From an uncultured Eubacteriales bacterium (lineage in GTDB: Bacteria > Bacillota > Clostridia > Oscillospirales > Butyricicoccaceae): a stretch of DNA of 64,000 nucleotides. Position 1 is the first letter of the stretch. Each line of letters starts with the position of its first letter. The stretch is taken from positions 196,525-260,524 of the forward strand of contig CAJTUM010000002.1 of assembly GCA_910579575.1 (NCBI GenBank), in the 5' to 3' direction. The notes beneath the pieces are model-generated. The model was given only the letters and a program-made list of their open reading frames with translations, had not been told where the DNA came from and did not search any database. Below, one piece after another: positions 33,997-43,078 of the stretch. A program made the translations under genes and the position numbers.

Positions 33997-35895
33997 TTAC
34001 GCCAGCACCCGGGCGTCGCCGATTTTTTTAGTTACCTTTTCCCGGTCCAGAGTTTCCAGAATCACGACGGCGTATTTGCGGGAAGTCCCCAGCAGATCCC
34101 GAACCTCCGCCAGCGTAATCTGGCCTTTTTCTTGGATACCCCTGCGGATCAGCTCCACCGCCCTGTCATAATGCTGCCGGTGGAAGCAGATTTGGCCGTC
34201 CATCCGGGCCAGGGTCCCGCCGGTAATCAAGGCGTTGTGAACCTGCTGGGCCTTTTTCTGGTCCCGGCCCATCTGAGCCAAAACATCCTCGGTATCCGGC
34301 GGCGCATAACCGCCCTCCAGGTAGAGCTTTTCCATCTTCTCCGTCATCCGGGCCGCTTCCTCGTCAAATTTCACCTTAAAGCGGAACAGAGAAACCAGAC
34401 CGTTGACGCTCTTGATCCGCTCCGCCTTTTCATAATAGGCCAGCATTCCGTCCGCAATCGTCTGGCTCTGCCGGGGCAAAAATCGGGTGCGCAGCTCTTC
34501 CTTTTTCATGCCCTCTTTCAGCGGGTTGGCGGTGTGATATTCCCGCAAAATCTCGCTGAGCCGCTGGCCTTGGGCTTGGATAAACTGTTGGTGCAGGTAG
34601 AGATCCGGCGCAATGCAGGCGACCTGTCCCTCTTCCTCCAGAGCCTGAGCGGCGGCTCGGGCCTGGCCCATGGAGGCGCCGAACTGCACGGCTACAAAAT
34701 CCAGCGGGCGGTAATGGGCGCTTCCCATTTTGATTCCCTGACAGATTTTATCCTGCAAAGAACCTTTTTCCAATATTTTTAATTCCTCCAGGGCGTTCTG
34801 GTCCCCCCGCTTGCGTTTGAAAGGGGAAGGGTCCAAAATAACGCCGCCGCCCACCGTTTCCAGCGGAGAATAAAAGCGGACCACAAAATGGTCCCCAGCC
34901 TTAAGGGCCGCCGTCTCTTCCAGCCGCAGCTGGGCGTAGCCGCTTTGACCCGGCTCCAGGACGTCCCCTTCCAGCAAAACGGCCTTGCAGAGAATCTCCC
35001 GGCTGCCGTGGTAAAAATGCAGACGACTGGTGTTTTTCACCGCTCGTTTGGCCTCTTTCAGAATGTTCAGCCGCACGTCCGCCATCATCGTGGGATGCAT
35101 GGTTCCAGGCGGGGCCACAACGTCTCCTCGCTGGATATCGCTTTTTTTCAAGTTGGAAAAGTTCACCGCCACCCGCTGGCCGGCATAAGCCGTGTCCACA
35201 CTCTGAGAATGGACCTGGATATTTCGCACCTTGCCCGGCTTTTCCCCGGGATACACGGTCACCTCGTCCCCTTCCTTCAGCTTTCCTTCGATCATCGTGC
35301 CGGTGATAACAGTGCCAAACCCCTCCATGGAAAACACCCGGTCCACCGGAATGCGGAATGGAATATCTCCCCGCTTGCCTTTCAGCTGGGCCAGTTGGCA
35401 AAAAATCTCCTGCCGCAGCTGCTCAATTCCCTCCCCGGTATAGGAGGAAACCTCAATCAGCGGAGCCTGCTCCAAAAAAGTGCCCTGCGCCTGGCTGCGA
35501 ATATCCTCCGCCACCAGCTGCCGCCAATCGTCGTCCACCGTATCGATTTTGGTCATCACAAGAATGCCATGCTTGATTTCCAGCAAAGATAAAATACCCA
35601 GATGCTCCACCGTCTGGGGCATGACGCCCTCGTCCGCCGCCACGATCAACAGGGCCAAATCAATGCCGCCGGCGCCAGCCAGCATATTGCGGACGAATTT
35701 TTCGTGGCCAGGCACGTCGATGATGCCCGCCCGGCCGCCGTCCGGCAAATCCAGGTAGGCGAAGCCCAGCTCAATGGTGATCCCCCGCTTTTTTTCCTCC
35801 CGCAGCCGGTCTGTCTCAATGCCGGTCAGCGCCCGAATCAGGCAGGTTTTGCCGTGATCCACATGACCGGCTGTGCCGATGATGCTGTTGTTCAT
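33997..35895 (-). CDS. selB: Selenocysteine-specific translation elongation factor SelB
   Basis: A GTPase that brings Sec-tRNA to UGA codons marked by a SECIS hairpin. 632 residues: G1 GTAGHVDHGKT at the start, G2/G3 RGITIELGFAY and IDVPGHEKFV, G4 MTKID near residue 115; EF-Tu-like barrel domains; then C-terminal winged-helix repeats (about 400-632) that bind SECIS RNA. The ATG overlaps the selA stop by 4 bp. Confidence 0.97.
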   Translation of the reverse strand: MNNSIIGTAGHVDHGKTCLIRALTGIETDRLREEKKRGITIELGFAYLDLPDGGRAGIIDVPGHEKFVRNMLAGAGGIDLALLIVAADEGVMPQTVEHLGILSLLEIKHGILVMTKIDTVDDDWRQLVAEDIRSQAQGTFLEQAPLIEVSSYTGEGIEQLRQEIFCQLAQLKGKRGDIPFRIPVDRVFSMEGFGTVITGTMIEGKLKEGDEVTVYPGEKPGKVRNIQVHSQSVDTAYAGQRVAVNFSNLKKSDIQRGDVVAPPGTMHPTMMADVRLNILKEAKRAVKNTSRLHFYHGSREILCKAVLLEGDVLEPGQSGYAQLRLEETAALKAGDHFVVRFYSPLETVGGGVILDPSPFKRKRGDQNALEELKILEKGSLQDKICQGIKMGSAHYRPLDFVAVQFGASMGQARAAAQALEEEGQVACIAPDLYLHQQFIQAQGQRLSEILREYHTANPLKEGMKKEELRTRFLPRQSQTIADGMLAYYEKAERIKSVNGLVSLFRFKVKFDEEAARMTEKMEKLYLEGGYAPPDTEDVLAQMGRDQKKAQQVHNALITGGTLARMDGQICFHRQHYDRAVELIRRGIQEKGQITLAEVRDLLGTSRKYAVVILETLDREKVTKKIGDARVLA

Positions 35896-37310
35896 GCCGT
35901 TTCCTCCCGGCCTCCCCGGGCCGTCTCTTGGGCCACGGATTGGGCGATATAATCCAAATATTCTTCCTGCGTCGTGCGCATATCCAGCAAAAACCGATCC
36001 TTGGAGATGCGGCCGATAATGGGCAGCGGCAGCAGCCGCAGTCTGGTTTCCAACTGATCTGGCGTGACGCTCTCATGCCGCAGAGCCACAGCCCAGGTGG
36101 GAATCATCTGAGCAGGCACGCTGCCGCCCCCCACCTGGCCCTGTTCCTCCACCAGCTGGCCATGGAGGCCTGGGACCTCCGCCAGCTTTTCCAGCAGCCG
36201 CCGGCCCTTGGCCTGGATTTCCTCCAGCGGCATGGACAGCATCTGATAAGTGGGAATTTTCTGATTGATTTGCTCGGGCTCCAAGTAAATGCGCAAGGTG
36301 GCCTCCAGGGCCGCCAGCGTCAGCTTGTCGATGCGCACCGCCCGGGTCAAGGGATTTTTCTTCATGACGTCAATATAACTCTTCTTGCCCACCACAATGC
36401 CGGCCTGGGGGCCGCCCAACAGCTTGTCGCCGCTGAAGCTGACAATATCCGCTCCCGCCTGACAGGCCCATTGCACTGTGGGCTCGCTCTCAATGCCGTA
36501 AGCGGCCAGGTCGGTCAGAGCCCCGCTTCCCAGGTCGTAAATCACAGGCAGGCCGCGCCGCCGGCCGATTTCCGCCAGCTGCTCCAGGGGCACATCCTCA
36601 GTAAAGCCCATGATCTTATAATTGCTGGTATGCACCTTGAGCAGCGCCGCTGTTTGGTCGGTAATCGCCCTCTCATAATCCTGGGGGTGGGTTTTATTGG
36701 TGGTCCCCACCTCCGCCAAAGCAGAGTTGCTCTGCTCCATAATCTCCGGCACCCGGAAGGAGCCGCCGATTTCCACCAGCTCTCCCCGGGAGACGATCAC
36801 TTGTTTATCCTTGGCCAAGGCGCCCAAAATCAACATGACGGCGGCGGCGTTGTTGTTTACCGCAAGGGCCGCTTCCGCCCCGGTCAACTGGCAGAGCAGG
36901 CTTTCCACATGGTCGTAGCGGCTGCCCCGCCGGCCCTGGCGGCAGTCGTATTCCAGGGTATTGTAATTTTCCGCCACCTGCATGGCCGCCAGCGCCGCTT
37001 CATGGCTCATCCTGGCCCGGCCCAAGTTGGTGTGCAGCACAATGCCTGTGCCGTTGATCACCGGCCGCAGGTTCATGCGGCTGTTTTCCTCGGCGATTTC
37101 CAGCGCCAGGGCCGCCGTCGCTTCCGCCGAGAGCTCTGGCGTCTCGCCGGCTAAAATCCGGCTGCGCAGCCGCTCCGCCGCCTGTCGGGCCGCTTGGGTC
37201 ACTGCGGCCCTTCTGCCCTGGGCCATGGCCTGAGCCGCCTGAGGCTGGGCCAGAATCTCGTCAATTTTGGGGATTTGCCGCAGCAGTTCTTTTTTCATTT
37301 CCATTGTCAT
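35892..37310 (-). CDS. selA: L-seryl-tRNA(Sec) selenium transferase SelA
   Basis: Pyridoxal-phosphate enzyme that converts Ser-tRNA-Sec to Sec-tRNA-Sec with selenophosphate. 472 residues with the N-terminal helical domain (LLRQIPKIDEILAQ), RPVINGTGIVLHTNLGRA near 80, and the PLP lysine in SFSGDKLLGGPQAGI near 300. Start taken at ATG 37310; ATG 37304 is equally possible. First gene of the selA-selB operon. Confidence 0.97.
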   Translation of the reverse strand: MTMEMKKELLRQIPKIDEILAQPQAAQAMAQGRRAAVTQAARQAAERLRSRILAGETPELSAEATAALALEIAEENSRMNLRPVINGTGIVLHTNLGRARMSHEAALAAMQVAENYNTLEYDCRQGRRGSRYDHVESLLCQLTGAEAALAVNNNAAAVMLILGALAKDKQVIVSRGELVEIGGSFRVPEIMEQSNSALAEVGTTNKTHPQDYERAITDQTAALLKVHTSNYKIMGFTEDVPLEQLAEIGRRRGLPVIYDLGSGALTDLAAYGIESEPTVQWACQAGADIVSFSGDKLLGGPQAGIVVGKKSYIDVMKKNPLTRAVRIDKLTLAALEATLRIYLEPEQINQKIPTYQMLSMPLEEIQAKGRRLLEKLAEVPGLHGQLVEEQGQVGGGSVPAQMIPTWAVALRHESVTPDQLETRLRLLPLPIIGRISKDRFLLDMRTTQEEYLDYIAQSVAQETARGGREETA

Positions 37311-37431
37311 CCCATCCTATTATCCTCGCCATATCAGCGCAATTTTTATTCCAAAAGGAAAAGCGTCTTGGACGCTTTTCGCCGGCGGCAAAATATAAAA
37401 ACCGCTCCGCCATCTTTTCGATTCCATCGTC

Positions 37432-37460
37432 ATTATACATCATCCCTACCAAACCCGCAA
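37432..37460 (-). promoter_or_regulatory. Promoter of selA-selB
   Basis: Minus strand TTGCGG (37460-37455), 17-bp spacer, TATAAT (37437-37432), about 120 bp before selA. Confidence 0.78.
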
Positions 37461-37610
37461 GATTGGGAACGCTCGGACAGGCGGCCAAGCGCTTATAGGT
37501 TCTTTCGCTTTGGTCCATATCATGCCGGTCGGATCCAAGCCGCCTCTTGCTCCGTCCTCGCTCTTGCGATACAATATGCTCAGAGTTTCTTTGAAAGGAG
37601 CGCTGCAGCA

Positions 37611-38396
37611 ATGGAAATTTTCTATGGGGACCTGTATCTGAGCGATCTTCCGAACGAAAAATCCCTCCAATGGCTGGCCGCTTTGCGCCGAACGCTGGCG
37701 CTGAACGTCCCCCTTGGTCAGCTGGCCAAGCAGGCTCAAAATCTCCCGCTTCTTCTGCTGACCCGATACCAAGGCCGGGACTTCCGCAAGCTGCTGAACG
37801 CCCATCCAGAATTACAGGAGTATTTGACATTTAAAACCAGAGCTCGCTATATTGCCGGTCTTTGGTCTTGGCAAACGCAAACACAACCGGAACCAGAACC
37901 GGAGCCTCCTCTGGATTTGGCGGTTTTCCCTCAACTGGCCGGCTTGATTGCAGGAGAAGAAAGCCCAGCGGCCCAAGCTTTGGCCCTTTGCGCCCAAGAC
38001 CCAAAAAGCTATTTTCACGCCCATTTGGTCCAATATCAAAACCGAAACCGCGCCAGCCCTGGCCCGGCGGAGGAAATCTGCCTGCTGGCCTTGGCAGACC
38101 AGCTGATCGAGGCCGGCTTAGCCTATGAGCTGGATTGGAAGACGGAAAAGGAGGATTTCCTGTTTTTCGTTCAACAATTAGCGGATGCGCAACGGGCCGG
38201 CCTGCCCCTTTGCCCGGATTGGTTTGACGAAACGCTGGACATGGCCGATTGGGTGGAGCTGCTGAACGAACAATGGGCCGAAACCGGTTTTTATCTCGCC
38301 GAGCTGGCCATGGATAACGACTCCTTCACCCTGCTTTGCGTCTCCCTGGACCTGCTGGACCGCCTCCGCTCCTTGGCGCCTGCCCTCTTCCATTAA
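37611..38396 (+). CDS. Hypothetical protein, 261 aa
   Basis: Starts MEIFYGDLYLSDLPNEKS at ATG 37611 after GAAAGGAGCG, with a promoter (TTGCTC-17 bp-TACAAT) just upstream, divergent from selA. The protein is soluble, Leu- and Glu-rich, mainly helical, with a short Pro/Glu spacer (QTQPEPEPEPP) near residue 92. The C-terminal part (FYLAELAMDNDSFTLLCVSL) resembles a domain seen in uncharacterised Firmicute proteins; I cannot name it. It lies inside the selenium cluster, but nothing links it to selenium. Confidence 0.72.
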   Translation: MEIFYGDLYLSDLPNEKSLQWLAALRRTLALNVPLGQLAKQAQNLPLLLLTRYQGRDFRKLLNAHPELQEYLTFKTRARYIAGLWSWQTQTQPEPEPEPPLDLAVFPQLAGLIAGEESPAAQALALCAQDPKSYFHAHLVQYQNRNRASPGPAEEICLLALADQLIEAGLAYELDWKTEKEDFLFFVQQLADAQRAGLPLCPDWFDETLDMADWVELLNEQWAETGFYLAELAMDNDSFTLLCVSLDLLDRLRSLAPALFH

Positions 38397-38402
38397 TCGC
38401 GG

Positions 38403-38805
38403 CAGTCGGCGAGCGCCGACAGGCACGCTCCGTTTTAGCGGCGTCGGCAAATGCGCCGCATTGCCCGAAGCCGGGGCTTTGGACGCAGTCGGCGAGCGCC
38501 GACAGGCACGCTCCGTTTCGGCGGCGTCGGCAAATGGGCCGCATTGCTCGAAGCCGGGGCTTTGGACGCAGTCGGCGAGCGCCGACAGGCACGCTCCGTT
38601 TCGGCGGCGTCGGCAAATGCGCCGCGCTGCCCGAAGCCGGGGCTTTGGACGCAGTCGGCGAACGCCGACAGGCATACCCCGTTTTAGCGGCGTCGACAAA
38701 TGCGTCGCATTGCTCGAAGCCGGGGCTTTGGACGCAGTCGGCGAGCGCCGACAGGCATACCCCGTTTCAGCGGCGTCGGCAAATGGGCCAGGCTGCCCGA
38801 GATCA
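38403..38805. repeat. Five tandem copies of an 83-bp GC-rich unit
   Basis: Copies begin at about 38403, 38486, 38569, 38652 and 38735, each exactly 83 bp apart; the last is incomplete. Each unit contains the hairpin-forming GTCGGCGAGCGCCGAC, then CAGGCACGCTCCG or CAGGCATACCCCG, and ends near GAAGCCGGGGCTTTGGAC. Differences are scattered point changes. As 83 is not a multiple of three, no one reading frame is kept, so it is not a coding repeat. It begins right after the stop at 38396. Confidence 0.9.
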
Positions 38806-38831
38806 TCCCGTTGGGCGCGGAAAAGCGAAGC

Positions 38832-38868
38832 AAAAAACAGCCGCGCTTGCGCACGGCCGTTTTTTAAG
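38832..38868 (-). terminator. Terminator after the DUF3343 gene
   Basis: AAAACGGCCGTGCGC / GCGCGGCTGTTTT hairpin bounded by A- and T-runs, overlapping the stop at 38864. Confidence 0.75.
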
Positions 38869-39100
38869 TTTCCGGCTCTATCTGGCGGTAACCGGTTTCG
38901 GTTTCCTGATAAACGCCTTCCAGGTCCGGGGCCTCCGCCGTTTCGCCCAATCCTTGGCCGTCGAAGCGGACGCACACGCCGCAGGAGGCGCTGAGGGCCC
39001 GGGGCACAGGCGACATTTGGGCCGCCTTGCCTTGGCTTTTCAATTGCCGCTGAAAGGTCATGGCGCCATAATGGGTAAAAAATGTGGCAATGTAATTCAT
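38864..39100 (-). CDS. DUF3343 putative Se/S carrier-like protein
   Basis: 78 residues (MNYIATFFTHYGAMTFQRQL), with the family cysteine motif in ALSASCGVCVRF near residue 38. DUF3343 proteins occur next to selenium genes and are proposed small carriers of selenium or sulfur. It lies 22 bp downstream of the yedF-like gene in a yedE-yedF-DUF3343 operon. Confidence 0.85.
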   Translation of the reverse strand: MNYIATFFTHYGAMTFQRQLKSQGKAAQMSPVPRALSASCGVCVRFDGQGLGETAEAPDLEGVYQETETGYRQIEPET

Positions 39101-39122
39101 ACGGATCGCTTGCTTTCCTATT

Positions 39123-39335
39123 TCAGCCGATGGTCAGCTCAAAATCCCCGTCCTTCTCTTTGACGAGCACTTTCAGCCCTCGGCTGTCCGCGAAGCGGGT
39201 GATGTTGTCCACCGCCACTTGGTTGTCCACCAGCACCATAGCCCGGTTGCCGTTTTGGTCCAGAGCCCGCTTTGTCATGATAACCGGCTCGGGGCAGGAA
39301 CGGCCCCGGGCGTCCACTGTCGCTTGATCTGCCAT
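39123..39335 (-). CDS. TusA/YedF-like sulfurtransferase
   Basis: 70 residues, MADQATVDARGRSCPEPVIM. The CPEPV motif is the persulfide (perselenide) cysteine site of the SirA/TusA family. It consists of only the N-terminal domain of the longer selenium-linked YedF proteins. Position directly after a YedE-type transporter gene supports a role in selenium trafficking rather than tRNA thiolation. Confidence 0.88.
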   Translation of the reverse strand: MADQATVDARGRSCPEPVIMTKRALDQNGNRAMVLVDNQVAVDNITRFADSRGLKVLVKEKDGDFELTIG

Positions 39336-39374
39336 TTTGCTCTGTCTCCCTTCTGGTTTGATTGGATTCGGTTG

Positions 39375-40439
39375 TTATTTGTTGGATTTTTGTTTTTGGA
39401 TGTTCAGCGCGGCAATAGCGGCCACGACCGCCAAGCCCAAAATCACCGCGATTTTGCCGTTGGGCGTAGGGCCGTCGGCAGAGGAGGCCAGCTTGAAATT
39501 ATGGCAGCAGGCCGCGCCTACAAACATTCCCAACACCGTCACGGCGCTGTCGCTGTTGCCGCTGCCTGCCAAAATCAGCTGGCGCAGAGGGCAGCCGCCC
39601 AACAGCACGCTGGCGAAGCCCACAAGAACCATGCCCATGAAATTCCATAGCGCGTCGGAATGAGCCACAGGCTGGCCGGCAAAGCCCAAATTGAAGTTGC
39701 CAGTGATCAAGTTGCCAATTGCGGCGGCGACAATAATGGCGATAAAGCCATAGAGCAGGTAAAAATCCTGAAACAGCACAGCGTCCCGCAGGCCGCCCAC
39801 CATGCAGAGGCGGGTCTTCTGGGCCAGAGCGCCCACAATCAAGCCGGCGGCCAGCGCCAGCCAGATGGGAGCCCGCATAGAGCCGGGGCCTTCGGCGCTG
39901 AAAAAGATCACCGGCGGCGCAGCCACAACCAAAACCAACAGCGCCACATTGACGGCGGAAATCATGCCGCCCTCCAGCGGGCTCTGGGCATAGGTCCGCC
40001 GCAGGCTGAAGCCCTGGTTGAGGCACAGGATGCCCAGCAGAATGCCGCCCACAAAGCCGACCAGGCCCACGACGGCGTTGAGGTCGCCGCCGGCAATGCG
40101 CAGCACCATGCGCAGCGGGCAGCCCAAAAACATCAGCGCGCCCACCATCACAAAAAAGCCCAGCACAAAGCGGGTCATAGGCGAGGAGCCCCCCTGCGCC
40201 CGGAATTCCTTGCCCGCCACGGACATAATCAGCGCGCCCAATACCAAACCGATGATCTCAGGCCGGATATACTGCACTATGGCCGCTTGATGCATCCCCA
40301 CGCCGCCGGCGATATCCCGCACAAAGCAGGCGATGCAAAAGCCCATGTTCTTGGGGTTTCCGGCCAATACCAGCCCCACGGAAATGGCTCCCACAACCAG
40401 CCCTGTGAGAATCATCCACAGCGTTTTTTTGTTTTTCAC
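39375..40439 (-). CDS. yedE: YedE-type putative selenium transporter
   Basis: 354 residues with about ten membrane helices of the YeeE/YedE family. The duplicated cysteine motifs MGFCIACFVRDIAG, FLGCPLRMVLRIAGGD, KTRLCMVGGLRDA and LLGGCPLRQLILAG line the substrate path. The GTG at 40439 is preferred (VKNKKTLWMILTG) because GGGGAAGGA is close upstream and a -10 sequence overlaps the longer upstream frame. With YedF and DUF3343 it forms the selenium-linked yedE operon. Confidence 0.88.
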   Translation of the reverse strand: MKNKKTLWMILTGLVVGAISVGLVLAGNPKNMGFCIACFVRDIAGGVGMHQAAIVQYIRPEIIGLVLGALIMSVAGKEFRAQGGSSPMTRFVLGFFVMVGALMFLGCPLRMVLRIAGGDLNAVVGLVGFVGGILLGILCLNQGFSLRRTYAQSPLEGGMISAVNVALLVLVVAAPPVIFFSAEGPGSMRAPIWLALAAGLIVGALAQKTRLCMVGGLRDAVLFQDFYLLYGFIAIIVAAAIGNLITGNFNLGFAGQPVAHSDALWNFMGMVLVGFASVLLGGCPLRQLILAGSGNSDSAVTVLGMFVGAACCHNFKLASSADGPTPNGKIAVILGLAVVAAIAALNIQKQKSNK

Positions 40440-40544
40440 GTCTTCCTTCCCCTTTGCAACAAAATTTCTGGCCAAAGGCGGCTTTTTTGCCTTTTCTGCC
40501 CTCTTCGGCCTTTTCCTTACAGATTTTACGATATCTTCCCTCAA

Positions 40545-40640
40545 AAGTATAATACTTCTTGTCGATAAATCAGATCATACTGATAGATTTTATCGATAGA
40601 TATGGAGTTGTCCTTCAGACTTATGTATAATAGAAGTACT
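40545..40640. promoter_or_regulatory. Divergent control region between yedE and the desulfurase gene
   Basis: Rightward: TATAAT at 40626-40631 with a TGTG-type extension but no good -35 box. Leftward: TATTATAC near 40555-40548, also lacking a clear -35. Between them lies TGATAGATTTTATCGATA (40581-40598), related in style to the 18-bp motifs at 29690 and 30316. Weak -35 boxes plus a central repeat fit activation by a LysR-type regulator, such as the one encoded at 43079. Confidence 0.5.
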
Positions 40641-40687
40641 TATGGGCGGCTTGTCCCCAACCGCCGTCAATGGAGGTATGTATCGTC

Positions 40688-41842
40688 ATGCAGAAAATCT
40701 ATTTCGACAACGGCAGCACCTCGTTTCCCAAGGCGCCTGGCGTGGGCGAGGCCATCAAAACGATCATCGAGCAGGGCGCCTATAACATCAATCGAGGCGG
40801 TTACGCCGGCGCCTACCAGGTGGCGGACATGGTGTTGGATACCAGAGAGCAGCTTTGCCGCCTGTTTCATTTTCCTCAATCCCGCAACGTGGTCTTCACC
40901 CCCAGCATCACCTATTCGCTAAACTATGTCGTCAAAGGCCTACTCAAACCGGGAGACCATGTGATCGTCAGCTCTATGGAGCACAACGGCCTGATGCGGC
41001 CGCTGGCTCAAATGGCGGCCAAGGGCGTTTCCTTTGACGCCGCCCAAGCCGACCGCGACGGCGTGCTGGACCCCCAGAAGGTGGAGGACCTGATTCGCCC
41101 CAACACCCGGGCGGTGATGATGCTCCACGCTTCTAACCTGTGCGGAACCATGCTGCCCATCCGGGAGGCGGGCGAAATCTGCGCCCGTCATGGGCTGGTT
41201 TTTGCAGTGGATTCCGCCCAAACTGCCGGCGTCTTTCCCATTGATATGCAGCAAATGGGAATCCATATCCTGTGCTTCACCGGCCATAAGGGCCTGCGGG
41301 GGCCCCAAGGTGTGGGCGGGATGCTGATAGACGAATCCCTTTGTATGCAAATCGACCCCCTGATCTCCGGCGGCACCGGCAGCCGCAGCGACAGCGAGGA
41401 GGTCCCAGATTTTATGCCCGATCGCTTTGAAAGCGGCACTATGAACCTGCCGGGCATCGCCGGTCTTCATCAGGCCCTGTCTTATCTGGAGGAATACGGA
41501 ATCGACAACATCGCCCGTCAGGAACTGGAAATCTGCCAGCGGTTCATCGACGGCGCCCTCGCCCTGCCGGACGCCCGGGTCGTAGGCAAGCTGGATACTC
41601 AGGGCCGAGCGGCTATCGTCTCTTTGGATTTTCTGAAAATGGACAACGCGGAGGTCGCCTTCCTGCTGGAGCAAGAGTATGGCGTCATGACTCGCTGCGG
41701 CCTGCACTGCGCTCCCCGGGCTCACAAAAGCCTGGGCACCTTCCCCAAGGGCACAGTGCGCTTTTCTTTCAGCCATCACAACACGGCGGAAGAAGTAGAC
41801 GCCTGCATGGAAGGTCTGCGAAACATTCTGACCCAAGGATAA
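40688..41842 (+). CDS. Cysteine desulfurase / selenocysteine lyase-like aminotransferase
   Basis: A class V PLP enzyme of 384 residues, likely to release sulfur or selenium from (seleno)cysteine and hand it to SelD. The start ATG 40688 (MQKIYFDNGSTSFPKAP) follows GGAGG. PLP lysine lies in CFTGHKGLRGPQG near residue 200; a catalytic-loop cysteine in MTRCGLHCAPRAHKSLGTF near 350. This short CsdB-like form is typical of genes next to selD. It is convergent with selD and divergent from yedE. Confidence 0.87.
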   Translation: MQKIYFDNGSTSFPKAPGVGEAIKTIIEQGAYNINRGGYAGAYQVADMVLDTREQLCRLFHFPQSRNVVFTPSITYSLNYVVKGLLKPGDHVIVSSMEHNGLMRPLAQMAAKGVSFDAAQADRDGVLDPQKVEDLIRPNTRAVMMLHASNLCGTMLPIREAGEICARHGLVFAVDSAQTAGVFPIDMQQMGIHILCFTGHKGLRGPQGVGGMLIDESLCMQIDPLISGGTGSRSDSEEVPDFMPDRFESGTMNLPGIAGLHQALSYLEEYGIDNIARQELEICQRFIDGALALPDARVVGKLDTQGRAAIVSLDFLKMDNAEVAFLLEQEYGVMTRCGLHCAPRAHKSLGTFPKGTVRFSFSHHNTAEEVDACMEGLRNILTQG

Positions 41843-41849
41843 CGGCGCG

Positions 41850-41882
41850 AAAAAGCGGGGCCCTTTGGGCCCCGCTTGGGTT
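41850..41882 (+). terminator. Terminator between desulfurase and selD genes
   Basis: AAAGCGGGGCCC-ttt-GGGCCCCGCTT stem with flanking A/T runs; serves both converging genes. Confidence 0.82.
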
Positions 41883-41905
41883 CTTTCCGCCTTTTGGGCG
41901 AAAGT

Positions 41906-42949
41906 TTATTTCACTCGAATGCTCTTGCCGTCGAAAGGCCGCGCATAGCCGATCATGCGGGCGTCCCCTGTCCATTCCTCCAACCGGCGCAGCAGCTCCG
42001 GCGCCTTGTGCTCCGGCAAGGCGATCAACAGGCCGCCGGCCGTTTGAGGGTCGTAAAGGACGTCGCTGAGCTCCAGCGACACCGTGGGGGCGATCTCCAC
42101 AAAATCCTGCAAATAGCCCCGGTTGTTGTAAGCCCCGCCGGGAATAATGCCCTCCCGAGCCAGCTCCAAAGCCTTCTTCTCCACCGGAATCCGACGGGAA
42201 TCCAGGGCCAGCGTCATGCCGGAGCCCGCCGCCATTTCATAGGCGTGGCCCAGCAGGCCGAAGCCGGTGATATCCGTGCAGGCGTGAGCGCCAACTTGAA
42301 TCATGCACTCCTGGGCGTTTTTGTTCAGCGTGGTCATCAGCTCTACCATTCGGCGGTATTCGCCGTCGGTCAGCATCCCCGCTTTTCCGCCGGTGGATAG
42401 AATGCCTGTGCCCAAGGATTTGGTGAGCACCAAAGCGTCGCCAACCTGAGCGCCGGAATTGGTCAGCACGTCCTTAGGATGCATAAAGCCGGTGACGCAC
42501 AGGCCGTATTTGGGCTCTTCGTCTTCGATGGTATGGCCGCCGGCGACGATAGCCCCGGCCTCCTGCACCTTGTCGTATCCGCCGGCCAAAATCTCTCCCA
42601 TCACGCTGACGGGCAGGCAGGAGGGAAAGCAGATCAGGTTCATGGCTGTGGCGGGCTGGCCGCCCATGGCGTAGATATCGCTGAGGGAATTGGTAGCCGC
42701 CACCTGACCGAAGGTATAGGGATCGTCCACCATGGGGGGGAAGAAATCCACCGTCTGCACAATAGCCAGGTCGTCTCTCACCCGGTAGACGGCGGCGTCG
42801 TCGCTGGAGTCGAAGCCCACCAGCAGATTTTCATCTTGGAATTTCGGCAGCTTGTCAAGAATACTGTTTAGGACTCCCGGCCCTATCTTGGAAGCTCACC
42901 CGCCGCTTTTGGTCAGCTCTGTCAGCCTTTTGGCGCTGATACCGCTCAT
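41906..42949 (-). CDS. selD: Selenide, water dikinase SelD (selenoprotein, Sec at codon 18)
   Basis: Makes selenophosphate from selenide and ATP. 347 residues when the in-frame TGA at 42898-42896 is read as selenocysteine: MSGISAKRLTELTKSGG-Sec-ASKIGPGVL. That is exactly the active-site Cys/Sec position of SelD, and the lysine in ASK follows as expected. Downstream are DDAAVYRVRDDLAIVQTVDFF, LSDIYAMGGQPATAMN and TDITGFGLLGHAYEM. ATG 42949 lies after an AAGGCGG-like site. Without recoding the protein would lose its catalytic N-terminus. Confidence 0.95.
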
Positions 42950-43011
42950 ACCGTTTTTCCGCCTTTCTGTTCCGCGCTGAGCCGGTTCTTTTTCGCCGGC
43001 CCCTATTCCAT

Positions 43012-43040
43012 ATCATATCGCATCCGCCTCCGCTTGGCAA
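43012..43040 (-). promoter_or_regulatory. Promoter of selD
   Basis: Minus strand TTGCCA (43040-43035), 17-bp spacer, TATGAT (43017-43012), about 65 bp before selD and close to the divergent LysR gene. Confidence 0.75.
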
Positions 43041-43078
43041 GGGGCGCCCTTGCCGGCTTTACGAAAGGAATTATCAGT

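Noticed and set aside
38403..38805. Tandem repeat considered as a CRISPR array
   Set aside because: Units are contiguous and nearly identical over the full 83 bp, with no unique spacers and no cas genes.
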